A stretch of DNA of 64,000 nucleotides from assembly GCF_001307195.1 (NCBI RefSeq), contig NZ_CP012808.1, positions 248,001 through 312,000 on the forward strand. The letters run 5' to 3'. Under the pieces are notes generated by a model that was given only the letters and a program-made list of their open reading frames with translations, made no database searches and was not told where the DNA came from. The stretch comes from Acinetobacter equi. GTDB taxonomy: Bacteria > Pseudomonadota > Gammaproteobacteria > Pseudomonadales > Moraxellaceae. The position numbers and the translations under genes were made by a program. Position 1 is the first letter of the stretch. Each line of letters begins with the position of its first letter. Shown here in pieces: positions 11,061 through 24,323 of this stretch.

Positions 11061-12515
11061 CTAGATCAATACTTTTCTTTCAGAAGATGAAGGAATATGT
11101 AACGATTCTCTATATTTTGCAACAGTACGTCTAGCGACTTCAATTCCATCCTCTTTAAGTAAGTTTGAAATTGCATTATCTGACAATGGTTTAAGTATAT
11201 TTTCTTCTGCAATTAGTTTTTTAATTTTCGCACGTATTGCTGTAGAAGATGCCTCCCCGCCACTTGTTGTACCTACATGGCTTGAAAAGAAATACTTTAA
11301 TTCAAATAATCCTCTTGGCGTCAGCATATATTTATTCGTTGTGACTCGAGAAACTGTAGATTCATGTAACTCCACTTCTTCAGCAATATCTCTTAGTACA
11401 AGTGGCTTCATTCCCTCAGCACCAATTTCAAAAAAAGCTCTTTGATGTTCAACAATACATGTTGCAACTTTTAATAAAGTTTTATGTCTCTCATCAATAC
11501 TTTTAATAAAATTTTTAGCTTCTAACATTTGACTACGTAAATATTGATTATCATCACTTTGATCTGCCCTACGAATCATATTTGCATAATATGAATTCAC
11601 GCGTAATTTTGGCATTACATCAGGATTAAGTTGTACAAACCAATGTTCATTCTTTTTTGTTACGACCACATCTGGAATTTGATAATCGAAGTCTTTATTT
11701 TCAAACTCTTCTCCAGGATAAGGCTTTAAAGTTTTAAGCAAACTAATAGCTTGTTTCAATTGTTCAATATTTAAATGCGTTTGCTTCAGTAATTTGGGTA
11801 AATCATTTGCAATTAATAATTCATAAAAATTTAATAACTTAATCGCCTCAGATCTAAAAGGAACATTCTTATTTAAAGCATCAAGTTGAACTTGTAAACA
11901 CTCTGCTAAAGTCCTAGAAGCAATTCCAATAGGCTCTAAACGCTGAATATGCTTAAGTACAACAAGTACCTCACTCTCTTCAACCTCTTCGTCATATTCC
12001 ATTGAATCTAATAAATGCTGAACTGAAAATGTGATTTCCTCTGTTGAACTTTCTAAAAAGCCTTTCTCATCTAATGAATCTATAATGCAATGTGCTATCA
12101 ACTTATCTACTAATGAAAAATTTAATAAATTAACTTGATCTAACATATGATCTTTTAAACTTAAGCCTCCTTGGCGATTATCTTCTCGCTCTTCATATTC
12201 AATAGATCCTAAACTTGTTGGCTGATGTGTATAAACATCATCCCAATCTGTGTCTACAGGTAAATCATCTGGTAAATGATTCGCATTTAATTCATTTGTT
12301 AAATCCTTTTTCTCTATTTCTTTATCTTCATATTCAGATAAGCTTTCAACTGATGAATGTTCTTCAATTTTTTCCAATAATGGATTACTATCAAGTTGAA
12401 GCTGTATTTCTTGCTCAAGTTCCAAGCTAGAGAGTTGCAACAAACGAATTGCTTGTTGTAATTGTGGAGTTAATGATAAGGAATTTGCTACTCTCATTCC
12501 AACAGATAATTTCAT
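11061..12515 (-). CDS. rpoN: RNA polymerase sigma-54 factor RpoN
   Basis: RpoN directs core polymerase to -24/-12 promoters that need enhancer-binding activators. Region I is the Leu/Gln-rich N-terminus (SLSLTPQLQQAIRLLQLSS...), an acidic region II lies at about 70-130, and the C-terminal RpoN box ARRTVAKYRESL is intact, with the HTH near VELHESTVSRVTTNK. The length of 484 residues is normal. I chose the ATG at 12515 (MKLSVGMRV) because a GGGGGG ribosome binding site lies just before it; an upstream ATG at 12554 is unsupported. No lptB lies upstream; instead the rRNA operon terminator is about 300 bases away. Confidence 0.95.
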   Translation of the reverse strand: MKLSVGMRVANSLSLTPQLQQAIRLLQLSSLELEQEIQLQLDSNPLLEKIEEHSSVESLSEYEDKEIEKKDLTNELNANHLPDDLPVDTDWDDVYTHQPTSLGSIEYEEREDNRQGGLSLKDHMLDQVNLLNFSLVDKLIAHCIIDSLDEKGFLESSTEEITFSVQHLLDSMEYDEEVEESEVLVVLKHIQRLEPIGIASRTLAECLQVQLDALNKNVPFRSEAIKLLNFYELLIANDLPKLLKQTHLNIEQLKQAISLLKTLKPYPGEEFENKDFDYQIPDVVVTKKNEHWFVQLNPDVMPKLRVNSYYANMIRRADQSDDNQYLRSQMLEAKNFIKSIDERHKTLLKVATCIVEHQRAFFEIGAEGMKPLVLRDIAEEVELHESTVSRVTTNKYMLTPRGLFELKYFFSSHVGTTSGGEASSTAIRAKIKKLIAEENILKPLSDNAISNLLKEDGIEVARRTVAKYRESLHIPSSSERKVLI

Positions 12516-12824
12516 ATACCCCCCAGTGTAATTAATCACGCTCACTGTAAGCAATTTTTATGCCTTTTCATCTTTTTATAACATAGATCATAAATAAAGC
12601 ATACAATTACACCCTAAAATACTCAGTTTTATCTACAATATTTAATAAATTCATAATGTTATTTTTAACACAATTTATCAAAAAAACAATAAACTGCTAT
12701 TTTTTATACATTTTATTAATATACCGTTATCAATGTAGCTTAAAATATTGATAAAGAGATAAAAGATGTATTTCATTTTTAAATAAAAACCAATTCACTA
12801 AATTTCTTTCATTTATTTTTTCAC
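12516..12824. other. AT-rich gap between rRNA terminator and rpoN
   Basis: This 309-base gap has no credible open frame or stable hairpin. It must hold the rpoN promoter, but I could not pick one with confidence because many weak AT-rich -10-like sequences are present. Confidence 0.5.
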
Positions 12825-12861
12825 ATAAAAAAACACCCCCTTCATCTGAAGGGGGTGTTTT
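12825..12861 (-). terminator. rRNA operon terminator
   Basis: A perfect 14-bp stem (AAAACACCCCCTTC / GAAGGGGGTGTTTT) with a 4-base loop ends in a run of seven U on the minus strand. It lies 10 bases after 5S rRNA. Confidence 0.93.
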
Positions 12862-12871
12862 AGAATTAATG

Positions 12872-12986
12872 AGCTGGCGATGACTTACTCTCACATGGGT
12901 AACCCCACACTACCATCAGCGCTAAGAGGTTTCACTTCTGAGTTCGGGAAGGGATCAGGTGGTTCACTCTTGCTATTGTCGCCAGC
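12872..12986 (-). rRNA. rrf: 5S ribosomal RNA
   Basis: The minus-strand sequence starts GCTGGCGACAATAGC and ends with the complementary GTCATCGCCAGC, closing helix I. It carries the conserved CCCGAACTCAGAAGTGAAAC region. About 115 nt. It follows 23S by about 185 bases with no tRNA between them. Ends are estimated from the terminal helix. Confidence 0.95.
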
Positions 12987-13170
12987 ACAACTGTTTATGA
13001 TTACTTGCTATGGTCTTACTTAGATGCCTAGCTTTCTTCAAATGAGTTATTAACAGGTATATCTGAGTTAATTTAAGGTGTTCATTGTATCTAGCTTTAG
13101 AACTAAATCAAGTTTCTTTGATTATTTGTGAATCAATTGATGCTTGATACAACAACTGTTTGGGTGTTGT

Positions 13171-16063
<2,893 letters not shown>

Positions 16064-16079
16064 TACAACCCCAAACAGT

Positions 16080-16448
16080 CGCCCATTTCCTACAAGTGAA
16101 AATGTTGCGTTGCGAACTTAATCGCCACAGTTAGAGTTTTGTAGATTTAACTACAGTACAGCTTCAATTAGATTCATATACCAAAACGCTTGATTCAGTT
16201 AATTTCGCTAGTAACTCATTTAATCAGTCAACTTCAGAATTACTTCTTTAGTCTTCCTTTTAACGAGTATGAACAAATTATTTCAACTCAAATATATTCT
16301 GTTAATGATTCACTACGTCTTCGTCAGATCGCAGTCAACTGTGATAAATCACAGAGATTAATAACAATGCCGCGCATTATACGCCACCTTATCACTAAGC
16401 TCTATAAGCTATCCAACTGTTTGCTTACTATGTATTCATTCAAATACA
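16080..16448 (-). other. Spacer between tRNA-Ala and 23S rRNA
   Basis: About 370 bases of transcribed spacer. Apart from the 5' arm of the 23S processing stem at its low-coordinate edge, I see no tRNA or convincing gene. A 107-codon frame read on the plus strand runs into the tRNA-Ala antisense and is not credible. Confidence 0.7.
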
Positions 16449-16524
16449 TGGTGGAGACTAGGAGAGTCGAACTCCTGACCTCCTGCGTGCAAAGCAGGCG
16501 CTCTACCAACTAAGCTAAGTCCCC
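16449..16524 (-). tRNA. tRNA-Ala (TGC)
   Basis: The minus strand reads GGGGACTTAGCTTAGTTGG... through anticodon TGC in loop CTTTGCACG to the encoded 3' CCA. 76 nt, with intact acceptor, D, anticodon and T arms (GTTCGACTC). It is the second tRNA of the 16S-23S spacer. Confidence 0.97.
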
Positions 16525-16561
16525 AGCTTATCATTTAGATTCAATGTACCTTTCTAAGTCA

Positions 16562-16638
<77 letters not shown>

Positions 16639-16699
16639 TCAGATACATCATAATGAAGAACAACTTGTTGTGGATTCTTACCAATCGTCAATCTTTCGT

Positions 16700-18237
<1,538 letters not shown>

Positions 18238-18432
18238 AAAATCAGTAGTAGCTTATGGCTACCAATCTTGGCTCATCAATTTTCTGACAAATATTTCTCA
18301 AATAAACTTCGAGTAATTTCTACCATTCAATCAATGAAAATATATTCGATTGATCAACTAGTAAAAATCCACACAAGTTGTTCTTCATAATCTCTTAATG
18401 ATCTTCTTACCACTTCGTCAGTAGCAAGCTAG
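18238..18432 (-). other. rRNA operon leader with 16S processing stem
   Basis: About 195 bases transcribed ahead of 16S from the nearer promoter. It contains the 5' arm of the 16S processing stem (18366-18388). I did not find a clear boxA antitermination element by eye. Confidence 0.65.
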
Positions 18433-18439
18433 GTCGGCT

Positions 18440-18467
18440 ATATTACTCTCTATTTCCAGAAAGTCAA
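18440..18467 (-). promoter_or_regulatory. rRNA operon proximal promoter (P2)
   Basis: On the minus strand TTGACT (18467-18462) and TAATAT (18445-18440) are 16 bases apart, followed by a GC-rich AGCCGACC discriminator typical of stable-RNA promoters. Start of transcription is expected near 18433. Confidence 0.8.
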
Positions 18468-18578
18468 CTAGTAATTCAAATTATTTTAAACTTTCTTTCT
18501 AAAACACAACCCCAACACTTTGTGCTAAGTTGCTGTTTTATCAGAAGTTTTAATCTTCATCACCGCCGATGGATGTGC

Positions 18579-18606
18579 ATTCTACAGCATTTCCTATACG
18601 TTGCAA
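18579..18606 (-). promoter_or_regulatory. rRNA operon distal promoter (P1) with upstream A/T element
   Basis: On the minus strand TTGCAA (18606-18601) and TAGAAT (18584-18579) are 16 bases apart. The sequence just upstream of the -35 is very rich in A/T tracts (18610-18670), fitting an UP element. Start of transcription is expected near 18572. Confidence 0.75.
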
Positions 18607-18787
18607 CCCCTTTTCTTTATTTTTTTTGAAAATACAGAACAACTGTTCTTTTTTTAATCTTTTTTAGCTATATTTAACGAAAGTTGATTAAATTTGAATT
18701 ATTATTCATCACTTCTATTTACTGTTATTATAAAATATATAATTGTTATAGCGATGGCTTTAAGATTAAAGCATCAGGATTATTTTT
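18607..18787. other. AT-rich divergent region between rrn P1 and mlaA
   Basis: The region is made of long A/T tracts and should hold the rRNA UP element on one side and the mlaA promoter on the other. AGGA at about 18777 is the likely mlaA ribosome binding site. No open frame is convincing. Confidence 0.5.
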
Positions 18788-19681
18788 ATGGATCATAAAA
18801 GTTTACTTTTAATTAGCTCTTTTTTAATAGGAAGCTCAAGCTCTCTATATGCTAATGACATCTCCACTTCTGAAAATACAGACGCATCTCTTTTAAATGA
18901 ATCTGAATATTCAGAACAAACAAAATTAAAAGATTTAAAAAATGTCAGACTTAAGGATTTAAAAGTAGATGCTAATGCAGCTCAACCTGATGCTGTCAAA
19001 GATCCGCTAGAACCTCTTAACCGTAAAATTTACCAACTTAATGACACTGTCGATCAAAATATTGTTCGCCCTATTGCTGTTCAATATAAAGAGAAAGTTC
19101 CAGTAGATGTTCGAGATTCATATAGTTCATTTAGAACAAATCTTACTGAACCTTGGAGTGCTGTAAACCAACTTATACAAGGTCGACCTTTACGTGCATT
19201 AAAAACACTTAGTCGTTTTACAATAAATACCGTAACAACTTTAGGCTTTGCCGACCCAGCTCAACATATTGGTTTAGGTGCTGAAAATGATGGCTTTGCA
19301 AATACATTAGGATACTATGGTGTTCCATCTGGACCTTATATTGTTTTACCTGTATTTGGACCAAGTACAATCCGTGATGGGGTTGGTTTAGCTGTCGATA
19401 CTGTTGGTCGTCCTCAAGAATATTTAGACGGACAAGAAACTTTATATTGGTCTGATCAAGCCGGCCGTGGCATTAGTGCTCGTGCCTCTCTGATAGATTT
19501 AGAAGGCGCTGTTCAAGGTGATAAATATGCATCTTTACGTGATATTTACTTACAGCGTAGGAATTTCGTAATTGCTGAAAAGAAAGGCCTAGAGGCAGAT
19601 GCTATTCAGTTTATTGATGATATAGATGATGATTTTTCTGATGAAGACACATCAACCTCAAAATCTGACTCTCAAAAATAG
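18788..19681 (+). CDS. mlaA: MlaA (VacJ), outer-membrane phospholipid retrograde transport component
   Basis: MlaA sits in the outer membrane with porins and removes misplaced phospholipid from the outer leaflet, passing it to MlaC and the MlaFEDB transporter. The 297-residue protein shows the family core from about residue 75: DPLEPLNRKIYQLND, the amphipathic channel region, TLGFADPAQHIGLGAEN, GYYGVPSGPYIVLPVFGPS and RDGVGLAVDTV. The N-terminus (about 23 residues ending SSLYAND) is a plain signal peptide with no lipobox cysteine, unlike the lipoprotein MlaA of E. coli. The C-terminus is an acidic Asp/Ser tail. It is a single gene, away from any mla operon. Confidence 0.92.
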   Translation: MDHKSLLLISSFLIGSSSSLYANDISTSENTDASLLNESEYSEQTKLKDLKNVRLKDLKVDANAAQPDAVKDPLEPLNRKIYQLNDTVDQNIVRPIAVQYKEKVPVDVRDSYSSFRTNLTEPWSAVNQLIQGRPLRALKTLSRFTINTVTTLGFADPAQHIGLGAENDGFANTLGYYGVPSGPYIVLPVFGPSTIRDGVGLAVDTVGRPQEYLDGQETLYWSDQAGRGISARASLIDLEGAVQGDKYASLRDIYLQRRNFVIAEKKGLEADAIQFIDDIDDDFSDEDTSTSKSDSQK

Positions 19682-19701
19682 TTTATACTTTTATCTATAA
19701 C

Positions 19702-19729
19702 GAATAGGGATTGAAAACTTTCCCTATTC
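19702..19729. repeat. Perfect 9-bp hairpin after mlaA
   Basis: GAATAGGGA and TCCCTATTC flank a 10-base loop 20 bases after the mlaA stop. No U-run follows on either strand, so it is not a standard terminator; it may stabilise the mlaA mRNA end. Confidence 0.6.
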
Positions 19730-19784
19730 CGTCCTAAATTGTTATATTAACTTTTGTTCAACATCAGGATCACCACTTTCTTTT

Positions 19785-20753
19785 ATGTATTTCATTCAAC
19801 CCACACGTGATATCCCCCATCTAGAGCAAGTGCTAGATGCACTTCCTAGTGTGCAAATGATTAACATTGAAGATATTCCAACTTACGATCCAACAATTAT
19901 TGCAATTGCAGATGTTGAAGATTTTCTTGCACATCGCTGGAATTTACCCACTGTCGTTCTTGCATTCGATCAAGAAGGTATTGCGCTTTCTAAAGCATGG
20001 GAACTGGGCGCTCTTGCTGGTTGGTTATGGAATCATTTACCTGAAAATTTACAACTTACACTTTCCAAAATTGATGCTCAATATAAAAGAAACCAAGATA
20101 GTCGTGATTTACCATCCGCTGCCGATTTACAAAAAAAATTACTTCCAAATCCAATTGAACTGACAAACTATAAAGTAGAAACATTATTTAAGCCGTCTGC
20201 CTACTTATCAGGAGATTGGTTCGACTACTGGAAAATCAGTGATAAAGAAATTATGTTTTATCTTGCTGATGTTTCGGGTCACGGTGTTACCAGTAGTTTA
20301 TTAACTTCTTGGATGGCAGCATTTCATGGGAGATCTAAAACTCCACGCGAATTACTTAAAAAGTTAAATGGCATGCTTGTTCAAGAAAATATTGAAAAAC
20401 ATATTACAATGATAAGTGGCATTTTAAATTTAGAAACCCATCAACTTAAATGGTCAAGTGCAGGACACTATCCTCCTGCTATTATTTTTGAACCAAATCA
20501 TCCACCTAAAATTTTAAATACAAGTAGCTTTCCACTTGGTTTAACAGAAGATTTAGAAGTTGAAGAATTTGAATGCACATTAAATAAGCACGCTCGGTTT
20601 ATTATTTGTTCAGATGGCGCACTTGAACCATACAGTGGCGGTCTAAATGAACAGTTTGTTCAATTGGTCTATCATTTGCAAAATCAATCATTTCAAGCAC
20701 CAGACCATGTCGCAGATGATATTGCCATCCTCAGCCTACGAAGAGTTAATTAA
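19785..20753 (+). CDS. gigA: SpoIIE/PP2C-type Ser/Thr phosphatase with degenerate receiver-like N-terminus (GigA-like)
   Basis: The 322-residue protein has an N-terminal receiver-like segment (about 1-95) and a RsbU-type PP2C phosphatase domain (about 125-320). Metal-binding motifs are intact: GDWFDYW, ADVSGHG, SDGALEP and ADDIAIL. In A. baumannii the homologous GigA dephosphorylates the STAS protein GigB and controls stress resistance, antibiotic tolerance and virulence. Here a STAS gene follows 112 bases downstream, matching that pair. The receiver part lacks a clear set of acidic pocket residues, so input by phosphorylation is doubtful. The assignment as GigA is by domain, context and genus, not by alignment. 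Confidence 0.82.
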   Translation: MYFIQPTRDIPHLEQVLDALPSVQMINIEDIPTYDPTIIAIADVEDFLAHRWNLPTVVLAFDQEGIALSKAWELGALAGWLWNHLPENLQLTLSKIDAQYKRNQDSRDLPSAADLQKKLLPNPIELTNYKVETLFKPSAYLSGDWFDYWKISDKEIMFYLADVSGHGVTSSLLTSWMAAFHGRSKTPRELLKKLNGMLVQENIEKHITMISGILNLETHQLKWSSAGHYPPAIIFEPNHPPKILNTSSFPLGLTEDLEVEEFECTLNKHARFIICSDGALEPYSGGLNEQFVQLVYHLQNQSFQAPDHVADDIAILSLRRVN

Positions 20754-20865
20754 ACTATAAATCAATAATTTACTGCATATTAGACTATTATATAGAATAC
20801 ATATACTTGAGTCTAAACTATTGCTATGGGATAATTTAATATCCTTCTCTGAAAATGGCATTTAT

Positions 20866-21384
20866 ATGTCAACAGGTCATGTTGAATATGCAAGCTTGAA
20901 CGGAACGCATATTTTTAAGCTTATAGGCGAAGTGCGCGCTCAATCTTGTATTAGTCTAGATAAACTTCTGGGTAAAATTGAAATGCAATCCAATATTGTA
21001 GGTGCAATAGTAGATTTAACTCAAACTACCTTTATTGATAGTACTGTTTTAGGTATCCTCGCTAAGCTAGGTTTAAAACTAAAACAAATCCATCATATTC
21101 AAGCAGTCATGCTTTCGACAAACTCTGATATCACTACACTTGCAAATAGCATGGGCTTAGGGCAAGTATTTGTTATCTTAAACTATTGTGGAGACCCTAA
21201 TATTTGTACTAAAGCACTCGTTGATGAACATATCACTCAACACAATATGCTTTGCACAGTATTAGATGCACATAGAACACTCATGAAGCTAAATGAAAGT
21301 AATCAAAATATGTTTGAACCTTTAGTCAAACAACTTGAAAAAGAGCAAGATAATTTAGAACAAACAACCAGCACCCCTCAATAA
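20866..21384 (+). CDS. gigB: STAS-domain anti-anti-sigma-type protein (GigB-like)
   Basis: This 172-residue protein has an N-terminal STAS domain (about 8-105) with the phospho-acceptor block FIDSTVLGIL (Ser59/Thr60), followed by a roughly 65-residue C-terminal extension rich in Gln, Glu and Asn that ordinary single STAS proteins lack. It should be the substrate of the phosphatase upstream. In A. baumannii GigB was reported to act with the nitrogen-PTS protein NPr; an npr gene is at 59.8-60.1 kb. I start it at the ATG at 20866 (MSTGHVEYASL) rather than an upstream TTG, since the STAS fold begins there. No anti-sigma kinase of the RsbW type is adjacent. Confidence 0.8.
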   Translation: MSTGHVEYASLNGTHIFKLIGEVRAQSCISLDKLLGKIEMQSNIVGAIVDLTQTTFIDSTVLGILAKLGLKLKQIHHIQAVMLSTNSDITTLANSMGLGQVFVILNYCGDPNICTKALVDEHITQHNMLCTVLDAHRTLMKLNESNQNMFEPLVKQLEKEQDNLEQTTSTPQ

Positions 21385-21404
21385 TTCCTTTTATAGGATA
21401 CCTC

Positions 21405-22229
21405 ATGACTTTACTTTCTGTAACTCAAATGAATTCTCAAGATGATATTGAAAACAATTTCATTGTCGTTGAGTCATTAATACAGAAAAGTAAAGCTGCT
21501 GGATCAAACCTTGTTGTTTTTCCTGAAAATTTCATTTGCTTTGCAGCAGGTAAACAGCAAGAAACAGCCGCTCGCTTTGAAGAGATACAACAACGATTAG
21601 AAAAACTTGCTCACCAATATCAAATATGGATAATTGCAGGAACTTTGCCTTGTCCATTTCGTCCCGATGGTTCGATTATTCCTGATGGACGTGTTCGCAC
21701 AGTAAGCTTATGTATAAGCCCTGAACGTACCGAAGCACGCTATGACAAAATTCATTTATTTGATGTTCAAGTTGGTGATGCTGTTGGTGGCTATCAAGAA
21801 TCAAAGTTTTTTGAACCAGGTTCTGAACTTACTATCGCCAAAACCCCTTTTGGTCATATCGGGTTAATGGTCTGTTATGATTTACGTTTTCCTGAGCTTT
21901 CTTTAAAGTTACGAGCACAAGGGGCAAATATTCTCACAGCACCTGCTGCTTTTACCTATACAACAGGTGAAATGCATTGGCAACTTTTACTGCAAGCCCG
22001 TGCTATGGACACTCAATGTTATGTTCTAGGAGCTGCTCAACAAGGTTGGCATGGTGAAAATCGTCAAACATGGGGGCACTCAGCAGCAAGCAATGCTCGT
22101 GGAAAAATTTTGAATTTAATTGAGACTGAAGGTACTCAGATTATAACCATTCCTTTTGATATTAATGAACAAGAACAAATTCGAAAATCTATGCCACTTT
22201 TAGCACATCGTCGTTTATTAAAATTATAA
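21405..22229 (+). CDS. Carbon-nitrogen (nitrilase-superfamily) hydrolase, Nit1-like
   Basis: This 274-residue cytoplasmic amidase has the full nitrilase catalytic triad: Glu in FPENF (about 42), Lys in YDKIHLFD (about 115) and Cys in MVCYDLRFPE (about 152). The pattern is closest to the Nit1/YbeM branch, whose members hydrolyse deaminated glutathione as metabolite repair. An AGGA site precedes the ATG at 21405 and gigB ends 20 bases before, so it is likely co-transcribed with gigA-gigB. A direct role in that signalling pathway is not evident, and the linkage may only reflect shared transcription. Substrate is inferred from family only. Confidence 0.85.
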   Translation: MTLLSVTQMNSQDDIENNFIVVESLIQKSKAAGSNLVVFPENFICFAAGKQQETAARFEEIQQRLEKLAHQYQIWIIAGTLPCPFRPDGSIIPDGRVRTVSLCISPERTEARYDKIHLFDVQVGDAVGGYQESKFFEPGSELTIAKTPFGHIGLMVCYDLRFPELSLKLRAQGANILTAPAAFTYTTGEMHWQLLLQARAMDTQCYVLGAAQQGWHGENRQTWGHSAASNARGKILNLIETEGTQIITIPFDINEQEQIRKSMPLLAHRRLLKL

Positions 22230-22320
22230 GTTATTTCTTGATCTGTTTGTATAGACTGTATTTAAGTTAAAACATCTATTAATATCAATTTACTTTTATT
22301 TTACATGGTGATTTGTCATT

Positions 22321-22713
22321 ATGTTACTTCGCTGTATTTTAAGTTCTCTCTTACTTGTAACATCTTTTCTCACGTTTGCTGAAACAATAACTTCACAAAC
22401 ACCCCAAGCTAAAACTGAGTCTCTTGTGAATTCTAATATTCAACGTTTAGCTATTCCACCTACGCCAAACAATATATCACTACCTGCATTTGGTCAGGGT
22501 GTTATTGGTTGGGGAACAGGACCTGATGGTGCTGAAACTCGCCTCAACAACATTACGCAAGATGAAGTAAACCAGTTAAAAACTCAAAATGTCACTTTAG
22601 AATTGGTTGAAAGTTGGCAAAAGTTTTATGAAAATGAAACTCAGCGTAATCCTGGCAATCCTACAGCTCCTTTTCGTGCCAAACTCATGAAAAAAATTGT
22701 AGATTTATGGTAA
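22321..22713 (+). CDS. Small secreted protein, DUF4951-like
   Basis: The 130-residue protein has a clear signal peptide (about 20 residues, LLLVTSFLTFA then ET), so it should be periplasmic or secreted. The mature part has a conserved-looking block LPAFGQGVIGWGTGPDGAE followed by a helical segment ending ...MKKIVDLW. I associate this glycine-rich block with the DUF4951 family, which has no assigned function. It stands alone between the gigAB-nitrilase run and the convergent gspE gene. No cysteine is left in the mature chain and no lipobox is seen. Confidence 0.7.
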   Translation: MLLRCILSSLLLVTSFLTFAETITSQTPQAKTESLVNSNIQRLAIPPTPNNISLPAFGQGVIGWGTGPDGAETRLNNITQDEVNQLKTQNVTLELVESWQKFYENETQRNPGNPTAPFRAKLMKKIVDLW

Positions 22714-22751
22714 TAAAAAATGAATCAGCAGATTTATTCTGCAGATTCATT
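22712..22751 (-). terminator. Terminator of gspE, overlapping its stop codon
   Basis: A 13-bp stem with one mismatch (AATGAATCAGCAG / CTGCAGATTCATT) has a 7-base loop and ends in TTTTTTATTA on the minus strand. The last gspE codons lie in the stem. It may also serve the convergent secreted-protein gene. Confidence 0.8.
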
Positions 22752-24221
22752 GGTTACACGCAATACCTCTTCTAGAGTCGTTTTTCCTGCGAGTACTTTT
22801 CTTAAACCATCTTCACGGATTGAACTACTTTGTTGTCTAGCATAAGACTCCAATTCATATTCAGCTGCATTTCCATGAATTAAACGGCGCATTTTTTCAT
22901 CAATAGGTGCAATTTCATAAATCGCAGTTCGTCCAATAAACCCTGTATGAGAACAATGTTCACACCCTTTTGCTTGGGGTAATTTTAATTCATTACCTGA
23001 TTTTACGCTGACAAATAAAGTCTTCTCAAAATCATCAGCTTCATGCCAAGTCGCACATCGAGAACATAATGTTCTCACCAAACGCTGAGCAACAACGCCA
23101 ATTAAAGAACTTGATAATAAAAATGGTTCAATTCCCATATCTTTTAAACGTGTTACAGCACCAATTGCTGTATTGGTATGCAAAGTTGATAATACTAAAT
23201 GCCCTGTTAATGATGCTTGTACTGCAATTTCAGCGGTTTCTAAATCACGAATTTCACCCACCATGACAACATCAGGATCTTGTCGTAGCATAGCTTTTAG
23301 TGCACGAGCAAAAGTCATATCTACTTTAGTATTTACTTGTGTTTGCCCAATTCCCTCTAGTTGATACTCAATAGGATCTTCCGCTGTTAAAATATTTTTA
23401 GAACCATCATTTAAATCAGATAAGGCTGCATATAGTGTCGTGGTCTTCCCCGAACCCGTAGGTCCTGTGACTAAAATAATGCCATGTGGGCGATGAACCA
23501 ATTGTTTTAAGCGTTCATAGTCATCATTCATTAAACCTAAATGAGTCATATTTAAACGACCAGCTTGTTTATCCAATAAACGCATCACAACACGCTCGCC
23601 ATGAGATGAAGGCAATGTTGATACTCGTACATCAACCTCACGCCCTGCGAGTCTTAATGAAATACGACCATCTTGCGGAATACGTTTTTCCGCAATATCC
23701 AATCTTGCCATGACTTTAATACGAGAAACTAGCAAAGGAGCCAGTTCACGGCGTGGTTGAACAATTTCCCGTAACTGACCATCTACACGTAATCGCACCG
23801 AAAGTTTTTTTTCAAAAGATTCAATATGAATGTCGGATGCACCCACACGAATCGCTTCTGAAAGCAAGGCATTAATTAAACGAACAATAGGTGCATCATC
23901 TTCTTGATCCATTAAATCTTCTGTTTCTGGCACTTGATCTGCCAAACTTAATAAATCAGGGTGATCCTCTAAACCTGCAGCAACTTGTTGGGACTCTCCA
24001 GTATCTCCTGCAAAACTTGAGCTCAATAGTTGATGAAATTCTTGCTCTGTGCATAATTGATATTGAGCAGGATGCCCTAAGTATCTTCTCGCTTCTTGTA
24101 AGGCTACAAGTGGAGTTGTCTCTTTTCGGACAATAAATGCTTGATCACCCTCATAACGAAGTAGAACACCATGTCTTTTTGCAAAACTATAAGGTATTTG
24201 TAAGTTTTTCAGTACTTGCAT
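22734..24221 (-). CDS. gspE: Type II secretion system ATPase GspE
   Basis: The 495-residue AAA+ secretion ATPase powers type II pseudopilus assembly from the cytoplasmic face. An N-terminal GspE/PilB N1E-like domain (1-95) is followed by the ATPase core: Walker A GPTGSGKTTT, the Asp box, Walker B-type MLRQDPDVVMVGEIRD, and His box STLHTNTA. The zinc-binding tetracysteine (CSRC ... CEHC) near 400-430 is kept. The sequence DIHIES marks the N2E link. No other gsp gene is near, in line with dispersed gsp genes in Acinetobacter. PilB is the main alternative, but it usually sits with pilC-pilD. Confidence 0.85.
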   Translation of the reverse strand: MQVLKNLQIPYSFAKRHGVLLRYEGDQAFIVRKETTPLVALQEARRYLGHPAQYQLCTEQEFHQLLSSSFAGDTGESQQVAAGLEDHPDLLSLADQVPETEDLMDQEDDAPIVRLINALLSEAIRVGASDIHIESFEKKLSVRLRVDGQLREIVQPRRELAPLLVSRIKVMARLDIAEKRIPQDGRISLRLAGREVDVRVSTLPSSHGERVVMRLLDKQAGRLNMTHLGLMNDDYERLKQLVHRPHGIILVTGPTGSGKTTTLYAALSDLNDGSKNILTAEDPIEYQLEGIGQTQVNTKVDMTFARALKAMLRQDPDVVMVGEIRDLETAEIAVQASLTGHLVLSTLHTNTAIGAVTRLKDMGIEPFLLSSSLIGVVAQRLVRTLCSRCATWHEADDFEKTLFVSVKSGNELKLPQAKGCEHCSHTGFIGRTAIYEIAPIDEKMRRLIHGNAAEYELESYARQQSSSIREDGLRKVLAGKTTLEEVLRVTNESAE

Positions 24222-24323
24222 CAGAGATTTATAATAATGATAAAAATTTGATTTGAGTGTACTCTAAAGTTTGTGACTGCGTGAAGACTGTTTTACATTT
24301 TACTAGATAAAAGGAATGATTAG

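Noticed and set aside
16190..16513. 107-codon frame in the 16S-23S spacer
   Set aside because: It runs into the antisense of tRNA-Ala and has no protein features; the spacer is non-coding.
18636..18649. Small hairpin AGAAC-AACT-GTTCT followed by T residues
   Set aside because: The 5-bp stem is weak and no plus-strand gene lies upstream; it is inside the rrn UP-element region.
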